DNA from: Planctomycetota bacterium | GTDB lineage: Bacteria > Planctomycetota > UBA11346 | Assembly (NCBI GenBank): GCA_022841245.1 | Contig: JALHRW010000010.1 | Location: 1 to 53,111, forward strand | DNA length: 53,111 nucleotides | Direction: 5' to 3' | Shown here: positions 25,246 to 33,172 of the stretch, piece by piece | How the letters are laid out: every line of letters starts with the position of its first letter | Numbering within the stretch: the stretch's first letter is position 1 | Notes under the pieces: model-generated | The model's input: only the letters and a program-made list of their open reading frames with translations | The model's database searches: none | What the model was told of the DNA's origin: nothing | Translations under genes and position numbers: made by a program

Positions 25246-26252
25246 GACGCAGCCTCGCCGTCGTCCTCGTCGTGCTCGCCGCCCTCCTCGCGGTCAGCGT
25301 TGCGCTGTCGCTGGCGACCGGTTCGGGCGGCGTCGCAGCCGAAGCTGCGGTGCGCGAACTGCGGCTGATGCGCACGGTCTGCGCCGCCCTGGCCGGCGCC
25401 GCGCTCGCGGTCGCTGGCGTGCTGGTCCAGGGTTTGTTCCGCAACCCGCTCGCCTCGCCTGATGTGGTCGGTACTACCGCCGGGGCGACCCTCGGCGGGC
25501 AGCTCGCCCTGGTCGCGCACACGGTCGCCATCGGCGTGCTACCGGCCTGGCTGGCGCCCGAACTGCTGCTGCCGCTCGGCTGCCTGGCCGGCGCAGCCGG
25601 CGCGCTGGCGCTGCTGCTCGGCACGGCCGGTCGCGGTGGCGGTGGCATGGTCGCGGTGCTGCTCACCGGCTTCGTCATCACCGCCGTGGTCGGCGCCGTT
25701 TCGGGACTGATCACCAGTCTGGCGGCCGGCCGCTGGGAGCTGGCCCGCGCGCTCACCGGTTTCGGCCAGGGCGGGGTCGATGGCAAGGGCCTCGGCCACA
25801 TCGCCCTCGCCATTCCGCTGGTCTCGGCCGGCATTTGCGCCGCCTGGGCCTGGGGCCGTACCTGCGACGTGCTGCTCGCTGGCGAAGAGGAAGCCGCGGC
25901 CATGGGCGTCGACACCGCCCGGGCCCGTCGCTGGCTGCTGGCGTGGACCGCGCTGCTCGCCGCCGCCGCGGTCGCGATCGGCGGCGCGCTGAGCTTCATC
26001 GGCTTGGTCGTGCCGCATGCCCTGCGCCCCTTCGCCGGGGTCGAGCACCGACGCCTGGTGCCGGCCGCGGCCCTCGGCGGAGCGATCCTGCTGGTGCTGT
26101 GCGATGTGGTTGCGCGCGCCGTCCCGCTGGGCGCCGACTGGTTCGGCATCCACGGTGCGGGTGAACTGCCCCTTGGTGTGGTCACTGGCCTGGTCGGTGG
26201 ACCGGTGTTCCTCGTCCTGCTGATCCGGGCGCGTCGGGAGGGCACGCTGTGA
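25242..26252 (+). CDS. btuC: ABC transporter permease, FecCD/BtuC family
   Basis: 336 residues from GTG 25242, overlapping the cobQ stop. About ten membrane helices; the FecCD hallmarks are GVLVQGLFRNPLASPDVVGTTAGA, the coupling segment GEEEAAAMGVDTARARR and GALSFIGLVVPHALRPFAG. Together with the next two genes it forms a type II importer. Cobalamin is inferred as substrate from the riboswitch and the salvage genes, but siderophore importers share the family. Confidence 0.9.
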   Translation: MRRSLAVVLVVLAALLAVSVALSLATGSGGVAAEAAVRELRLMRTVCAALAGAALAVAGVLVQGLFRNPLASPDVVGTTAGATLGGQLALVAHTVAIGVLPAWLAPELLLPLGCLAGAAGALALLLGTAGRGGGGMVAVLLTGFVITAVVGAVSGLITSLAAGRWELARALTGFGQGGVDGKGLGHIALAIPLVSAGICAAWAWGRTCDVLLAGEEEAAAMGVDTARARRWLLAWTALLAAAAVAIGGALSFIGLVVPHALRPFAGVEHRRLVPAAALGGAILLVLCDVVARAVPLGADWFGIHGAGELPLGVVTGLVGGPVFLVLLIRARREGTL

Positions 26253-27010
26253 GCCTGGCCGTCTCCGGTCTGAGCGTGCGTCGCGGCTCCTGCGCGGTCC
26301 TCTCCGGCGTGGATTTCACCGCCGCATCCGGTGCCGTCACCGCCCTGGTCGGACCGAACGGGGCGGGCAAGAGCACCCTGCTCAAGGCCATCCTCGGCCT
26401 GCTGCCGGCCAGCGGTCAGGTCGCCTTCGCGGGCACGGATCTCAGCCGCCTCGACGCGCAGGCGCGGGCCCGGCAGGTGGCCTACGTGCCGCAGCGCAGC
26501 CAGTTGGCGGCGGCTCTTCCGGTGCGTGCAGCGGTGGCGGCGGCGCGCTACGCCCACCACGGTTGGCTCGGTGCGCAGCAGGCCGGAGACCAGGCGGCGG
26601 TCGACGAGGCCATCGCCGCGGTCGATGCCACCCACCTCGCGGCACGCACCTTCAGCACCTTGTCAGCTGGCGAGCAGCAGCGCGTGCTGGTCGCCCGCGC
26701 CCTGGCCACCGGCGCGCCCTGCGTGCTGATGGACGAACCGACCGCATCGCTCGATGTCGGCCATGCCCTCGCCCTGCTCGATCTGGCGCGTCGCCTCGCT
26801 GCTGGCGGCCGCTGCATCGTCATCGTGCTCCACCACCTCGATGATGCCCGCCGGGTCGCCGATCGCGTCGCCCTGATGCACGCTGGCCGCATCGTTGCCG
26901 AGGGGCCGCCGGACGAGGTGCTGACCGAGGTGCATCTGGGCAAGGCCTTCCGCGTCGCGCCGGTGCCGGGCGGAGCGCTCGGCTTCCGCCTGCTGGAGCG
27001 CAGCCCGTGA
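26249..27010 (+). CDS. btuD: ABC transporter ATP-binding protein, BtuD type
   Basis: 253 residues from GTG 26249. Walker A GPNGAGKST, Q-loop in YVPQRSQL, signature LSAGEQQRVLVARAL, Walker B VLMDEPTASLD, switch His in VLHHLDDA. Powers the BtuC-type permease. GTGA overlaps on both sides make it tightly coupled to btuC and btuF. Confidence 0.92.
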   Translation: MSLAVSGLSVRRGSCAVLSGVDFTAASGAVTALVGPNGAGKSTLLKAILGLLPASGQVAFAGTDLSRLDAQARARQVAYVPQRSQLAAALPVRAAVAAARYAHHGWLGAQQAGDQAAVDEAIAAVDATHLAARTFSTLSAGEQQRVLVARALATGAPCVLMDEPTASLDVGHALALLDLARRLAAGGRCIVIVLHHLDDARRVADRVALMHAGRIVAEGPPDEVLTEVHLGKAFRVAPVPGGALGFRLLERSP

Positions 27011-27930
27011 CCGCGCTCAACCTGGTCGGCTACGTGCTCGCGCTGCTGCTCGCCGGACTGGCGGTGGTCGCGGTCGGACGGTCGGCGGAAACAGGCGCTG
27101 TGCCGTCGGCAGCCCGCGCCGCAAGCGCAACCGTGGTCGACGCCCGCGGCACGGTGCTGCCGGTGCGCGACTGGCGACGCATCGTCTCGCTCGACCTGGT
27201 CAGCGACGAACTGCTTGGGCACCTGGTCGAGCCGAACCGCATCGCCGCGATCAGCTCCTGGGTCCAGGGACCCGAAGCCTGGCGCCATGCCGGCCTGCCG
27301 CGCCTGCCGGGTCTGACCGATCTGGAGGCGATCATCGGCGTGCGGCCCGATCTGGTGCTGGTCTCGACGTTCAGCGGCGCCGATCGCGATCGCATCCAGC
27401 GCCTGCGCGATACCGGTATCGCCGTGTTCGATCTCGGCCCCGCTGGCGGCATGCACGAGCTGACCACCAACTTGCGCCGCATAGCCGTCGTGACCGGCAA
27501 CCCGGATCGCGGCGAGCGCATCGCGGCCCAGCTGGAGCGGCGCATGGCGGCCATCGCGGCGCACCTGCCGCCGCAGCTGCCGCGCCGCCGGGCGCTGGTC
27601 GTCACCCCGGCCGGAGAGCAGGTCTACGGCGGGACGGTCGGCACCTCCTACCACGATATCGTCATCGCCGCCGGCCTGATCGACGCCGCCGAGGGCCGCT
27701 TCGCCGAAGCCTGGCCCAAGCTCGGCGCCGAGCAGGCCATCGTCATCGATCCGGACCTGATCATCACCCGCGATGGCGCCGGCGCCGCGCTTCGCCGCAT
27801 GCCTGGCTTCAGCGGTCTGCGTGCAGTCCGCGAGGGGGCGATCATCGAACTGCCGGTCGCCCTGTTCGACAGCCCTGGCGTATCGATGCTCGACGCGGCC
27901 GAACTGCTGCACGAGAAGGCCTATCCATGA
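27007..27930 (+). CDS. btuF: ABC transporter substrate-binding protein, BtuF type
   Basis: 307 residues from GTG 27007. The N-terminus is a membrane helix (LVGYVLALLLAGLAVVAVG) with no lipobox Cys, so it is an uncleaved anchor or a signal peptide. The Peripla_BP_2 fold follows: RIVSLDLVSDELLGHLVEPNRIAAIS, EAIIGVRPDLVLVSTFSG, GIAVFDLG, TPAGEQVYGG and AIVIDPDLIIT. Presents corrinoid to the BtuC2D2 complex. Overlaps cobU by 4 bases. Confidence 0.88.
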   Translation: MTALNLVGYVLALLLAGLAVVAVGRSAETGAVPSAARAASATVVDARGTVLPVRDWRRIVSLDLVSDELLGHLVEPNRIAAISSWVQGPEAWRHAGLPRLPGLTDLEAIIGVRPDLVLVSTFSGADRDRIQRLRDTGIAVFDLGPAGGMHELTTNLRRIAVVTGNPDRGERIAAQLERRMAAIAAHLPPQLPRRRALVVTPAGEQVYGGTVGTSYHDIVIAAGLIDAAEGRFAEAWPKLGAEQAIVIDPDLIITRDGAGAALRRMPGFSGLRAVREGAIIELPVALFDSPGVSMLDAAELLHEKAYP

Positions 27931-28454
27931 GGAGCCTCCTGGTCACCGGCGGCGCCCGCAGCGGCAAGTCGACCTACGCCCAGGGCCGGGTCGAGGCGTT
28001 GCCCGCTCCGCGGCACTATCTGGCGACGGCGCACATCGATGCCGCTGACGCCGAGATGGCCTCGCGCATCGCCCGTCACCGCGCCGACCGCGCCGATCGC
28101 GGCTGGGATACGCTTGAGGTCGAGGCCGACCTCGTCGCCGCCGTGCCGCGCAGCGGCGCCGCCCTGGTCGACTGCGTGACCCTGTGGCTGGCCGGACGGG
28201 CGATGGCGCTGCAATGGGACGAGGAGTCGATCCTGGAGGAGGTCGACCGCCTCTGCGTGCTGGTCGCCGATCCGCCCTGCACCCTGGTCCTGGTGACCAA
28301 CGAGGTCGGCTCGGGCGTGGTGCCGGAGACGGTGATGGGCCGCCAGTTCCGCGACCTGCAGGGCTGGGCCAACCAGCGTCTCGCCCGCGCCGCTCATGAG
28401 GTGGTGCTGTGCGTGTGCGGCCTGCCCGTGACGGTGAAGCCGTGCGCGCCCTGA
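27927..28454 (+). CDS. cobU: Adenosylcobinamide kinase / GTP guanylyltransferase
   Basis: 175 residues from ATG 27927. P-loop GGARSGKS at the start, HYLATAHIDAADAEMASRIARHRADR (the guanylylation-histidine region, in which the catalytic His is expected in IARHR), DCVTLWL and VTNEVGSGVVPE. Phosphorylates adenosylcobinamide and forms AdoCbi-GDP, the activated corrinoid used by CobS. Length matches the family. Its end overlaps cobS by 13 bases. Also called cobP. Confidence 0.94.
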   Translation: MRSLLVTGGARSGKSTYAQGRVEALPAPRHYLATAHIDAADAEMASRIARHRADRADRGWDTLEVEADLVAAVPRSGAALVDCVTLWLAGRAMALQWDEESILEEVDRLCVLVADPPCTLVLVTNEVGSGVVPETVMGRQFRDLQGWANQRLARAAHEVVLCVCGLPVTVKPCAP

Positions 28455-29176
28455 TCGCGGCGGTCCGCTTCCTCACCCGCCTGCCGGTTCCGGGGCCGGA
28501 CACCCGGGTGCAGGACCTGCCGCCCGCGGTCGGCTGGTATCCGCTGGTCGGGGCCGGCGTCGGTGCCGCGATCGGCGGGATATTCATCGGCTTGTCGCTC
28601 GGACTGCCGCCGTTGGTTGCGGCCGTGCTGGCGGTCGCTGCCGGTCTGCTGCTGACAGGGGGCTTCCACGAGGACGGCGCCAGCGATGCGACCGATGGCC
28701 TGGGCGGCGGCTTCACCACCGAGAAGGTGCTGGTGATCATGAAGGACTCGCGCATCGGCGCCTATGGCGCGATGGCGTTGTGGGTCGTGCTGACGCTGCG
28801 CGTCGCCTGCCTGGTCGCGCTCGGAGCGGCAGCAGTGCCGGCGATGATGCTGGCGATGGCCTGGGGCCGCTGGACCGCGGCGCCGCTGACCCGTCTGCCT
28901 GCCCTGGGCGAGGGGTTGGCCAAGGAGATCACGGCGCAGATTCCACGCTGGGTGCCGTGGCTGGCGACGGCATTGGCGCTGGCGGCCACCGCCTTGGCGT
29001 ATCATCTCGGCCTGCCGCGTGCCGCCTGGGGCGGTTGCGCCGCCGTCGTCGCTGCGGCGCTGTGGGGCTGCTACCTGTGGCACCGGCTCGGCGGCCAGAG
29101 CGGCGATCTGCTCGGGGCCGGCAACCAGCTCGCCGAGGGCGCGGTGCTCGTCGTGTTGCTGTGGGGCGCGGCATGA
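28442..29176 (+). CDS. cobS: Adenosylcobinamide-GDP ribazoletransferase
   Basis: 244 residues from GTG 28442 (an earlier in-frame GTG at 28409 would overlap cobU by 46 bases). Integral membrane enzyme with RFLTRLPVPGP at the N-terminus and the metal-binding signature HEDGASDATDGLGGGFT. Joins AdoCbi-GDP to alpha-ribazole (phosphate), the last assembly step of cobalamin. About six membrane helices. The cobC start overlaps its stop. Also called cobV. The enzyme that makes the ribazole side (CobT) is not in the window. Confidence 0.93.
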   Translation: MRALIAAVRFLTRLPVPGPDTRVQDLPPAVGWYPLVGAGVGAAIGGIFIGLSLGLPPLVAAVLAVAAGLLLTGGFHEDGASDATDGLGGGFTTEKVLVIMKDSRIGAYGAMALWVVLTLRVACLVALGAAAVPAMMLAMAWGRWTAAPLTRLPALGEGLAKEITAQIPRWVPWLATALALAATALAYHLGLPRAAWGGCAAVVAAALWGCYLWHRLGGQSGDLLGAGNQLAEGAVLVVLLWGAA

Positions 29177-29733
29177 GCCCGCTCTGGCTCATGCGCCACG
29201 GTCCGTTGTCGGTCAGCGGGGCGCCGATCGGCTGGCGCGATGATCCGCCGAGCGACGAGGCCGTCCGGCGTTGGCCGGCGGTGAAGGAGCATCTCCTCGC
29301 CCTCGGGGCCGTTCGCGTCCTGAGCAGCGATCTGGCGCGGGCGTGCGTCCCCGCCATCGACCTCGGACTGCCGCACGACGAGTTGCGCGCCCTGCGCGAG
29401 CAGAACTTCGGCGAGTGGGAAGGCCTGCCGTGGAGCGACAACCGCGATGCCGCCATCATCTATGCCGATCCGATCACGGCCGTGCCGCCCGGTGGCGAGT
29501 CGTACAAGACCTGCGCCGCCCGTGCCATCGCCGCGGCGGTAGTCGCGCTCGACGAGCGGCCGACCCTGATCATCGCCCACGCCGGCAGCCTGCGCGCGAT
29601 CCTCGCGGCCTGGATCGGCCTGCCCATCCCGCGCGCTCTCGACCTCGCCTGGGATCCCTACGGACTCACCTGCCTCGACCGCTATGACATCGGCCGCGGC
29701 GTGCTGCGCTGGCACAACCGCGTCCCGGGTTGA
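29173..29733 (+). CDS. cobC: Histidine phosphatase, alpha-ribazole phosphatase type
   Basis: 186 residues from ATG 29173. Phosphohistidine RHG motif at the N-terminus (LMRHGP), acid in EQNFGEWEG, and the second catalytic His in LIIAHAGSLRAILA. The family includes many phosphatases; CobC is chosen because the gene ends the cobalamin run, overlapping cobS by 4 bases. Removes the 5'-phosphate of alpha-ribazole or adenosylcobalamin 5'-phosphate. Confidence 0.82.
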   Translation: MSPLWLMRHGPLSVSGAPIGWRDDPPSDEAVRRWPAVKEHLLALGAVRVLSSDLARACVPAIDLGLPHDELRALREQNFGEWEGLPWSDNRDAAIIYADPITAVPPGGESYKTCAARAIAAAVVALDERPTLIIAHAGSLRAILAAWIGLPIPRALDLAWDPYGLTCLDRYDIGRGVLRWHNRVPG

Positions 29734-29762
29734 TATCCGGCCCGCCGCGCCATACCGGCGGC

Positions 29763-30224
29763 ATGGCCAAGCCCACCATCCCCGCCACCATCGTCCGCAC
29801 CCTGCGTGAACTGCGCGACCGCACCGTACCGTTGTTCGACGCCCCCGAGCGCATGCTGGCGGCACGCTACCGCAAGGGGGGCTGGACGGCGCGCCAGGTC
29901 CTGGTTCACATCAGCGACATCGAGACGGTGTTCCTCGACCGCATGCGCCGCCTGCTCGCCCAGGACAAGGCCCTGCTCATGGCGATGGATCCGGACGGCT
30001 GGGCCGACCGCCTGGCCTACGCCAAGCGCGATCTCGGCGTGGCCCAGTCGCAGTTCGTGGCGGCGCGCTCGTCGATCATCGAACTGATCGAGATGCATCG
30101 CGGCGAGGCGGCGCGCTTCGCCGTGCATAGCGAGCAGGGCAAGCTGACCTTCGCCGATGTGGTCACGAAGGTCGAGTGGCACCACCGTCACCACCTCGAG
30201 CAGGCCGAGGCGGCGCTGGCCTGA
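29763..30224 (+). CDS. DinB-superfamily protein
   Basis: 153 residues from ATG 29763. Four-helix bundle with the three metal-ligand His positions: His in VLVHISDIE (after the GGWTARQ motif) and two in the EWHHRHHLEQAE helix. Similar proteins are metal-dependent thiol transferases or damage-induced proteins of unknown role. The cobC stop is 29 bases upstream; TTGATA at 29730-29735 might be a -35, but no good -10 is seen. Confidence 0.85.
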   Translation: MAKPTIPATIVRTLRELRDRTVPLFDAPERMLAARYRKGGWTARQVLVHISDIETVFLDRMRRLLAQDKALLMAMDPDGWADRLAYAKRDLGVAQSQFVAARSSIIELIEMHRGEAARFAVHSEQGKLTFADVVTKVEWHHRHHLEQAEAALA

Positions 30225-30240
30225 GCGGTTTTCGCGGAAT

Positions 30241-30270
30241 GCAAACCCGATCTTAACCTGAACTTGACCT
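30241..30270 (+). promoter_or_regulatory. Pho-box-like direct repeat upstream of the phosphate genes
   Basis: CTTAACCT (30252-30259) and CTTGACCT (30263-30270) repeat with an 11-base period; a weaker unit GCAAACCC (30241-30248) holds the same phase. CTTAACCT with 3-base spacers is the cyanobacterial-type Pho box as I recall it. It lies 31 bases before the DUF47 start and could bind a PhoB-like regulator replacing the -35. Confidence 0.55.
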
Positions 30271-30300
30271 GGCAGGGGCGTGGCGTGGGATGCCCGCCCC

Positions 30301-30936
30301 ATGATGCAACGACTCATCCGCTGGCTGCTCCCCCAGGAACAGCATTTCTACACCCTGGTCGAGCGTCACGCCCAGATCGTCAACGAAGCGGCCCGGGCGA
30401 TGTCCGGCTTCCGTTCGGGGGTGTCGGTCAAGGAGATCAACGCCAAGGTCCGCGACCTGGAGCTGAAGGGCGACGAATGCGTCAAGCAGATGCTGGATGC
30501 CCTGGCCAACACCTTCGTCACGCCCATCGATCGCGAGGATCTGCAGCGCCTGTCGAAGAAGCTCGATGACATCTGCGACTACATCAACCTCGCGGCGCGC
30601 GACTGCACCCTCTACGGCGTCGACAAGCCGACCGAGGCGATGCTGCTGCAGATCGACAAGCTGGTCACCTCGGCTGAACTGGTCAGCTCCGCCGTCCCGT
30701 GGCTGCGCCGGCACGCCTATGCCGAGATCACCGATCTGACCAACCGCATCGCCAAGCACCGCGATGACGGGGCCCATGTCTTCACCGAGGCGTTGACCAA
30801 GCTGTTCCACGACCCGGCCATCGACGCCAAGACCATCCTGCGCGAGAAGGAGGTCCTCGAGGCGCTGGACAAGGCGATCAACCGCTGCGAGCAGGTCGGC
30901 GAGGTCCTGGTGAACATCGCCGTCAAGAACGGTTGA
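30301..30936 (+). CDS. DUF47 (PhoU-like) phosphate transport regulator
   Basis: 211 residues from ATG 30301 (an ATG codon follows directly; GTG 30280 is a longer alternative). Helical protein with PhoU-like metal-cluster motifs: VRDLELKGDECVKQMLDAL (E and D of the first site) and DREDLQRLSKKLDDICDYIN (D/E of the second). DUF47 proteins partner with PiT permeases and are thought to regulate them. The permease gene starts 4 bases later. Confidence 0.92.
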   Translation: MMQRLIRWLLPQEQHFYTLVERHAQIVNEAARAMSGFRSGVSVKEINAKVRDLELKGDECVKQMLDALANTFVTPIDREDLQRLSKKLDDICDYINLAARDCTLYGVDKPTEAMLLQIDKLVTSAELVSSAVPWLRRHAYAEITDLTNRIAKHRDDGAHVFTEALTKLFHDPAIDAKTILREKEVLEALDKAINRCEQVGEVLVNIAVKNG

Positions 30937-30940
30937 GGCG

Positions 30941-32008
30941 ATGGATCCGATACTGTTCCTGTTCCTGGTCATCCTGGTCGCGCTGGCCTTCGACTTCATC
31001 AACGGCTTCCACGATGCAGCCAACGCCATCGCGACGTCTGTAGCGACCGGGGTGATGACCATCGGCGTCGCCGTGGTGGTCGCCGGAGTGTTCAACTTCG
31101 CCGGCGCCTTCGCCGGAACGGCGGTAGCGAAAACGATCAGTTCGGGACTCGCGGACAGCGCTGGCGTCACCCAGGTCGTCGTGCTCTCGGCTCTGATCGG
31201 CGCCAGCGTCTGGAATCTGATCACGTGGTGGTACGGCCTGCCGTCGAGCTCATCCCATGCCCTGATCGGTGGGCTTGCCGGAGCGGTGGTGGCCCATGCC
31301 GGCTGGAGTGCCTTCCATTGGAACGCGCTGGTTGGCAAGGTCCTTATCCCGCTCGTGCTCTCGCCGATCGTCGGCTTCGCCTGCGCCTTCATCTTCATGA
31401 TCCTGCTCTTCTGGATCTTGCGCCGGGTGCGTCCGGCAATGGTCAATTACGGGGCGCGCAAGATGCAGTTGGTGTCTGCCTGCGCCTTCGCCTTTTCGCA
31501 TGGTCAGAACGATGCGCAGAAGGTCATGGGCATCGTCACCATGGCGCTCGTGGCCTACATGGGGATCAATGTGGTGGCTCCTGATTCCTGGTTGGCAGCA
31601 TGGATGCCCACGGGCCATGAGGTGAAGGGCAAAATGGTCTACGAGGTGCCGACCTGGGTGGTGATATCCTGCGCCGCTGCCATCGCATTGGGCACCATGG
31701 CGGGAGGCAAACGCATCATCAAGACGATGGGGTCGAAGATCATCCACATCCAGCCGATCCAGGGCTTTGCTGCCGAAACCAGCGGTACCATAACGATTCT
31801 CACCGCCAGCAGCATGGGCATACCCATCTCCACCACCCACTGCATCAGCGCATGCATCCTCGGTTCTGGTGCGAGCAAGGGCCTCCACCGCGTGCGCTGG
31901 GGGGTGGCGCTCAACATCGTAGCCGCCTGGTTTCTCACTCTGCCGGCCAGCGGGCTGATCGCCTGGTTGTGCCAGCGGGGGTTAGACTCTGCCGGCGTGA
32001 AGCACTGA
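30941..32008 (+). CDS. pitA: PiT family inorganic phosphate transporter
   Basis: 355 residues from ATG 30941. Low-affinity phosphate:cation symporter. Both PiT signature repeats are visible: FDFINGFHDAANAIATSVATGVM and, in the second half, AFSHGQNDAQKVMGI, with GLPSSSSHALIGGL and GIPISTTHCISACILG as the paired loop motifs. About ten membrane helices. Co-transcribed with the DUF47 gene. Converges with htrA at 32015, six bases apart. Confidence 0.94.
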   Translation: MDPILFLFLVILVALAFDFINGFHDAANAIATSVATGVMTIGVAVVVAGVFNFAGAFAGTAVAKTISSGLADSAGVTQVVVLSALIGASVWNLITWWYGLPSSSSHALIGGLAGAVVAHAGWSAFHWNALVGKVLIPLVLSPIVGFACAFIFMILLFWILRRVRPAMVNYGARKMQLVSACAFAFSHGQNDAQKVMGIVTMALVAYMGINVVAPDSWLAAWMPTGHEVKGKMVYEVPTWVVISCAAAIALGTMAGGKRIIKTMGSKIIHIQPIQGFAAETSGTITILTASSMGIPISTTHCISACILGSGASKGLHRVRWGVALNIVAAWFLTLPASGLIAWLCQRGLDSAGVKH

Positions 32009-32014
32009 GCCGAC

Positions 32015-33172
32015 TCAGTCCCTGGTCACGACCAGCAAGGTGACCTCCTGCTCGGCGCCGTCCACGCCGCGCCGCATCAGACGCAGGCGATCGCCCGGCC
32101 CGGTGCGGACCAGTGCACGCAGCAGGTCGATGCGCTTGGTCAGCGGCTTCCCATCGACCGCCACGAGCAGGTCGCCGCGCCGCAGGCCGGCGAGCTGGGC
32201 GGGCGAACCGCTGTCGACGCTGCTGATCTGCACGCGGTCTGGGCGTTCGGCTATCTCCCAGCCGTAGTAGGGCCGTCCAGGGATGACACCGCGGGCCGCC
32301 GGGACGCTGAGGCTCGACTCGACCTCACCGCGTCGGACGGTCACGGGAACGCTCATGCCATCGCGCCAGGCCAGGGCAGCGAAGCAGCCGAACGCCTGTG
32401 CGGCGCTGGCTGCAGGGCGGCCTGCCACCATCAGCACGGTGTCACCGATCTGCATGCCTGAGCCGCCAGGCATGCGCACTTCCGGTCCACGCGGGCCATC
32501 GCTGAGCTCCAGGCCTTCGGGCGGGGCGGCATGCCGGACGTAGCCGCCGTCGGCCTCGCGCAGCAGGGGGAGGAAGTCGGCAATCTGCGTGCAGGCGATG
32601 GCCAGGCCGATGCCGCTGTTGATGCGGAAGCCGGTACGCGAACGGATCTGGCCATTGATGCCGAGCAGCCTGCCCGAGGTGCTGAACAGCGGGCCTCCGC
32701 TGTTGCCTGGGTTGACCGGTGCATCGACCTGCACGCAGTCCGCATAGTTGCCGCGCACCAGCCGGCCGCTGCCGAGCACACCGCGGGTCAGGGTCGGCAC
32801 ATCGTCGAGGTCACCGAGGCCGAAGGGGTTGCCGACCGCGAATACCGGCGCGCCAGGCATCAGGTCCGCCGCACTGCCGAGCACGGCTGCGACGGCAGGG
32901 TGGTCCGGCCGCGGCGCGGAGAGCAGGGCGAGATCGCCGACCGGGTCGATGCCGAGGATCCGGGCCGGCACGGTGATGCCATCGCTCCAGCGTACCTCGA
33001 GTTCATCTTCACCGTCGACGACGTGGTGATTGGTCAGCACCAGACCGCTGGCATCGATGACCACACCGCTGCCGTTGCCGACGAAGACATAGCAGGTGAC
33101 GGCGCGATCGGCCGGGCTGTCCTCGGCCCAGAGGATCGCGACGGCCAGCAGCAGGATGGCGAGCGGCCTCAC
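32015..33172 (-). CDS. HtrA/Deg-type serine protease with two PDZ-like regions
   Basis: 385 residues from ATG 33172. Signal peptide (LAILLLAVAILWAED), then a trypsin-like domain with the triad His50 (LTNHHVV), Asp80 (VGDLALL) and Ser158 (NPGNSGGPL), so it should be active in the periplasm. A PDZ-like region at about 215-290 is poorly conserved, and the last 90 residues form a clear PDZ (VSSVDSGSPAQLAGLRRGDLLVAVDGKPL). Its start overlaps the stop of the upstream inactive paralogue (ATGA). Family role: degradation or folding control of misfolded envelope proteins. Confidence 0.92.
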   Translation of the reverse strand: MRPLAILLLAVAILWAEDSPADRAVTCYVFVGNGSGVVIDASGLVLTNHHVVDGEDELEVRWSDGITVPARILGIDPVGDLALLSAPRPDHPAVAAVLGSAADLMPGAPVFAVGNPFGLGDLDDVPTLTRGVLGSGRLVRGNYADCVQVDAPVNPGNSGGPLFSTSGRLLGINGQIRSRTGFRINSGIGLAIACTQIADFLPLLREADGGYVRHAAPPEGLELSDGPRGPEVRMPGGSGMQIGDTVLMVAGRPAASAAQAFGCFAALAWRDGMSVPVTVRRGEVESSLSVPAARGVIPGRPYYGWEIAERPDRVQISSVDSGSPAQLAGLRRGDLLVAVDGKPLTKRIDLLRALVRTGPGDRLRLMRRGVDGAEQEVTLLVVTRD

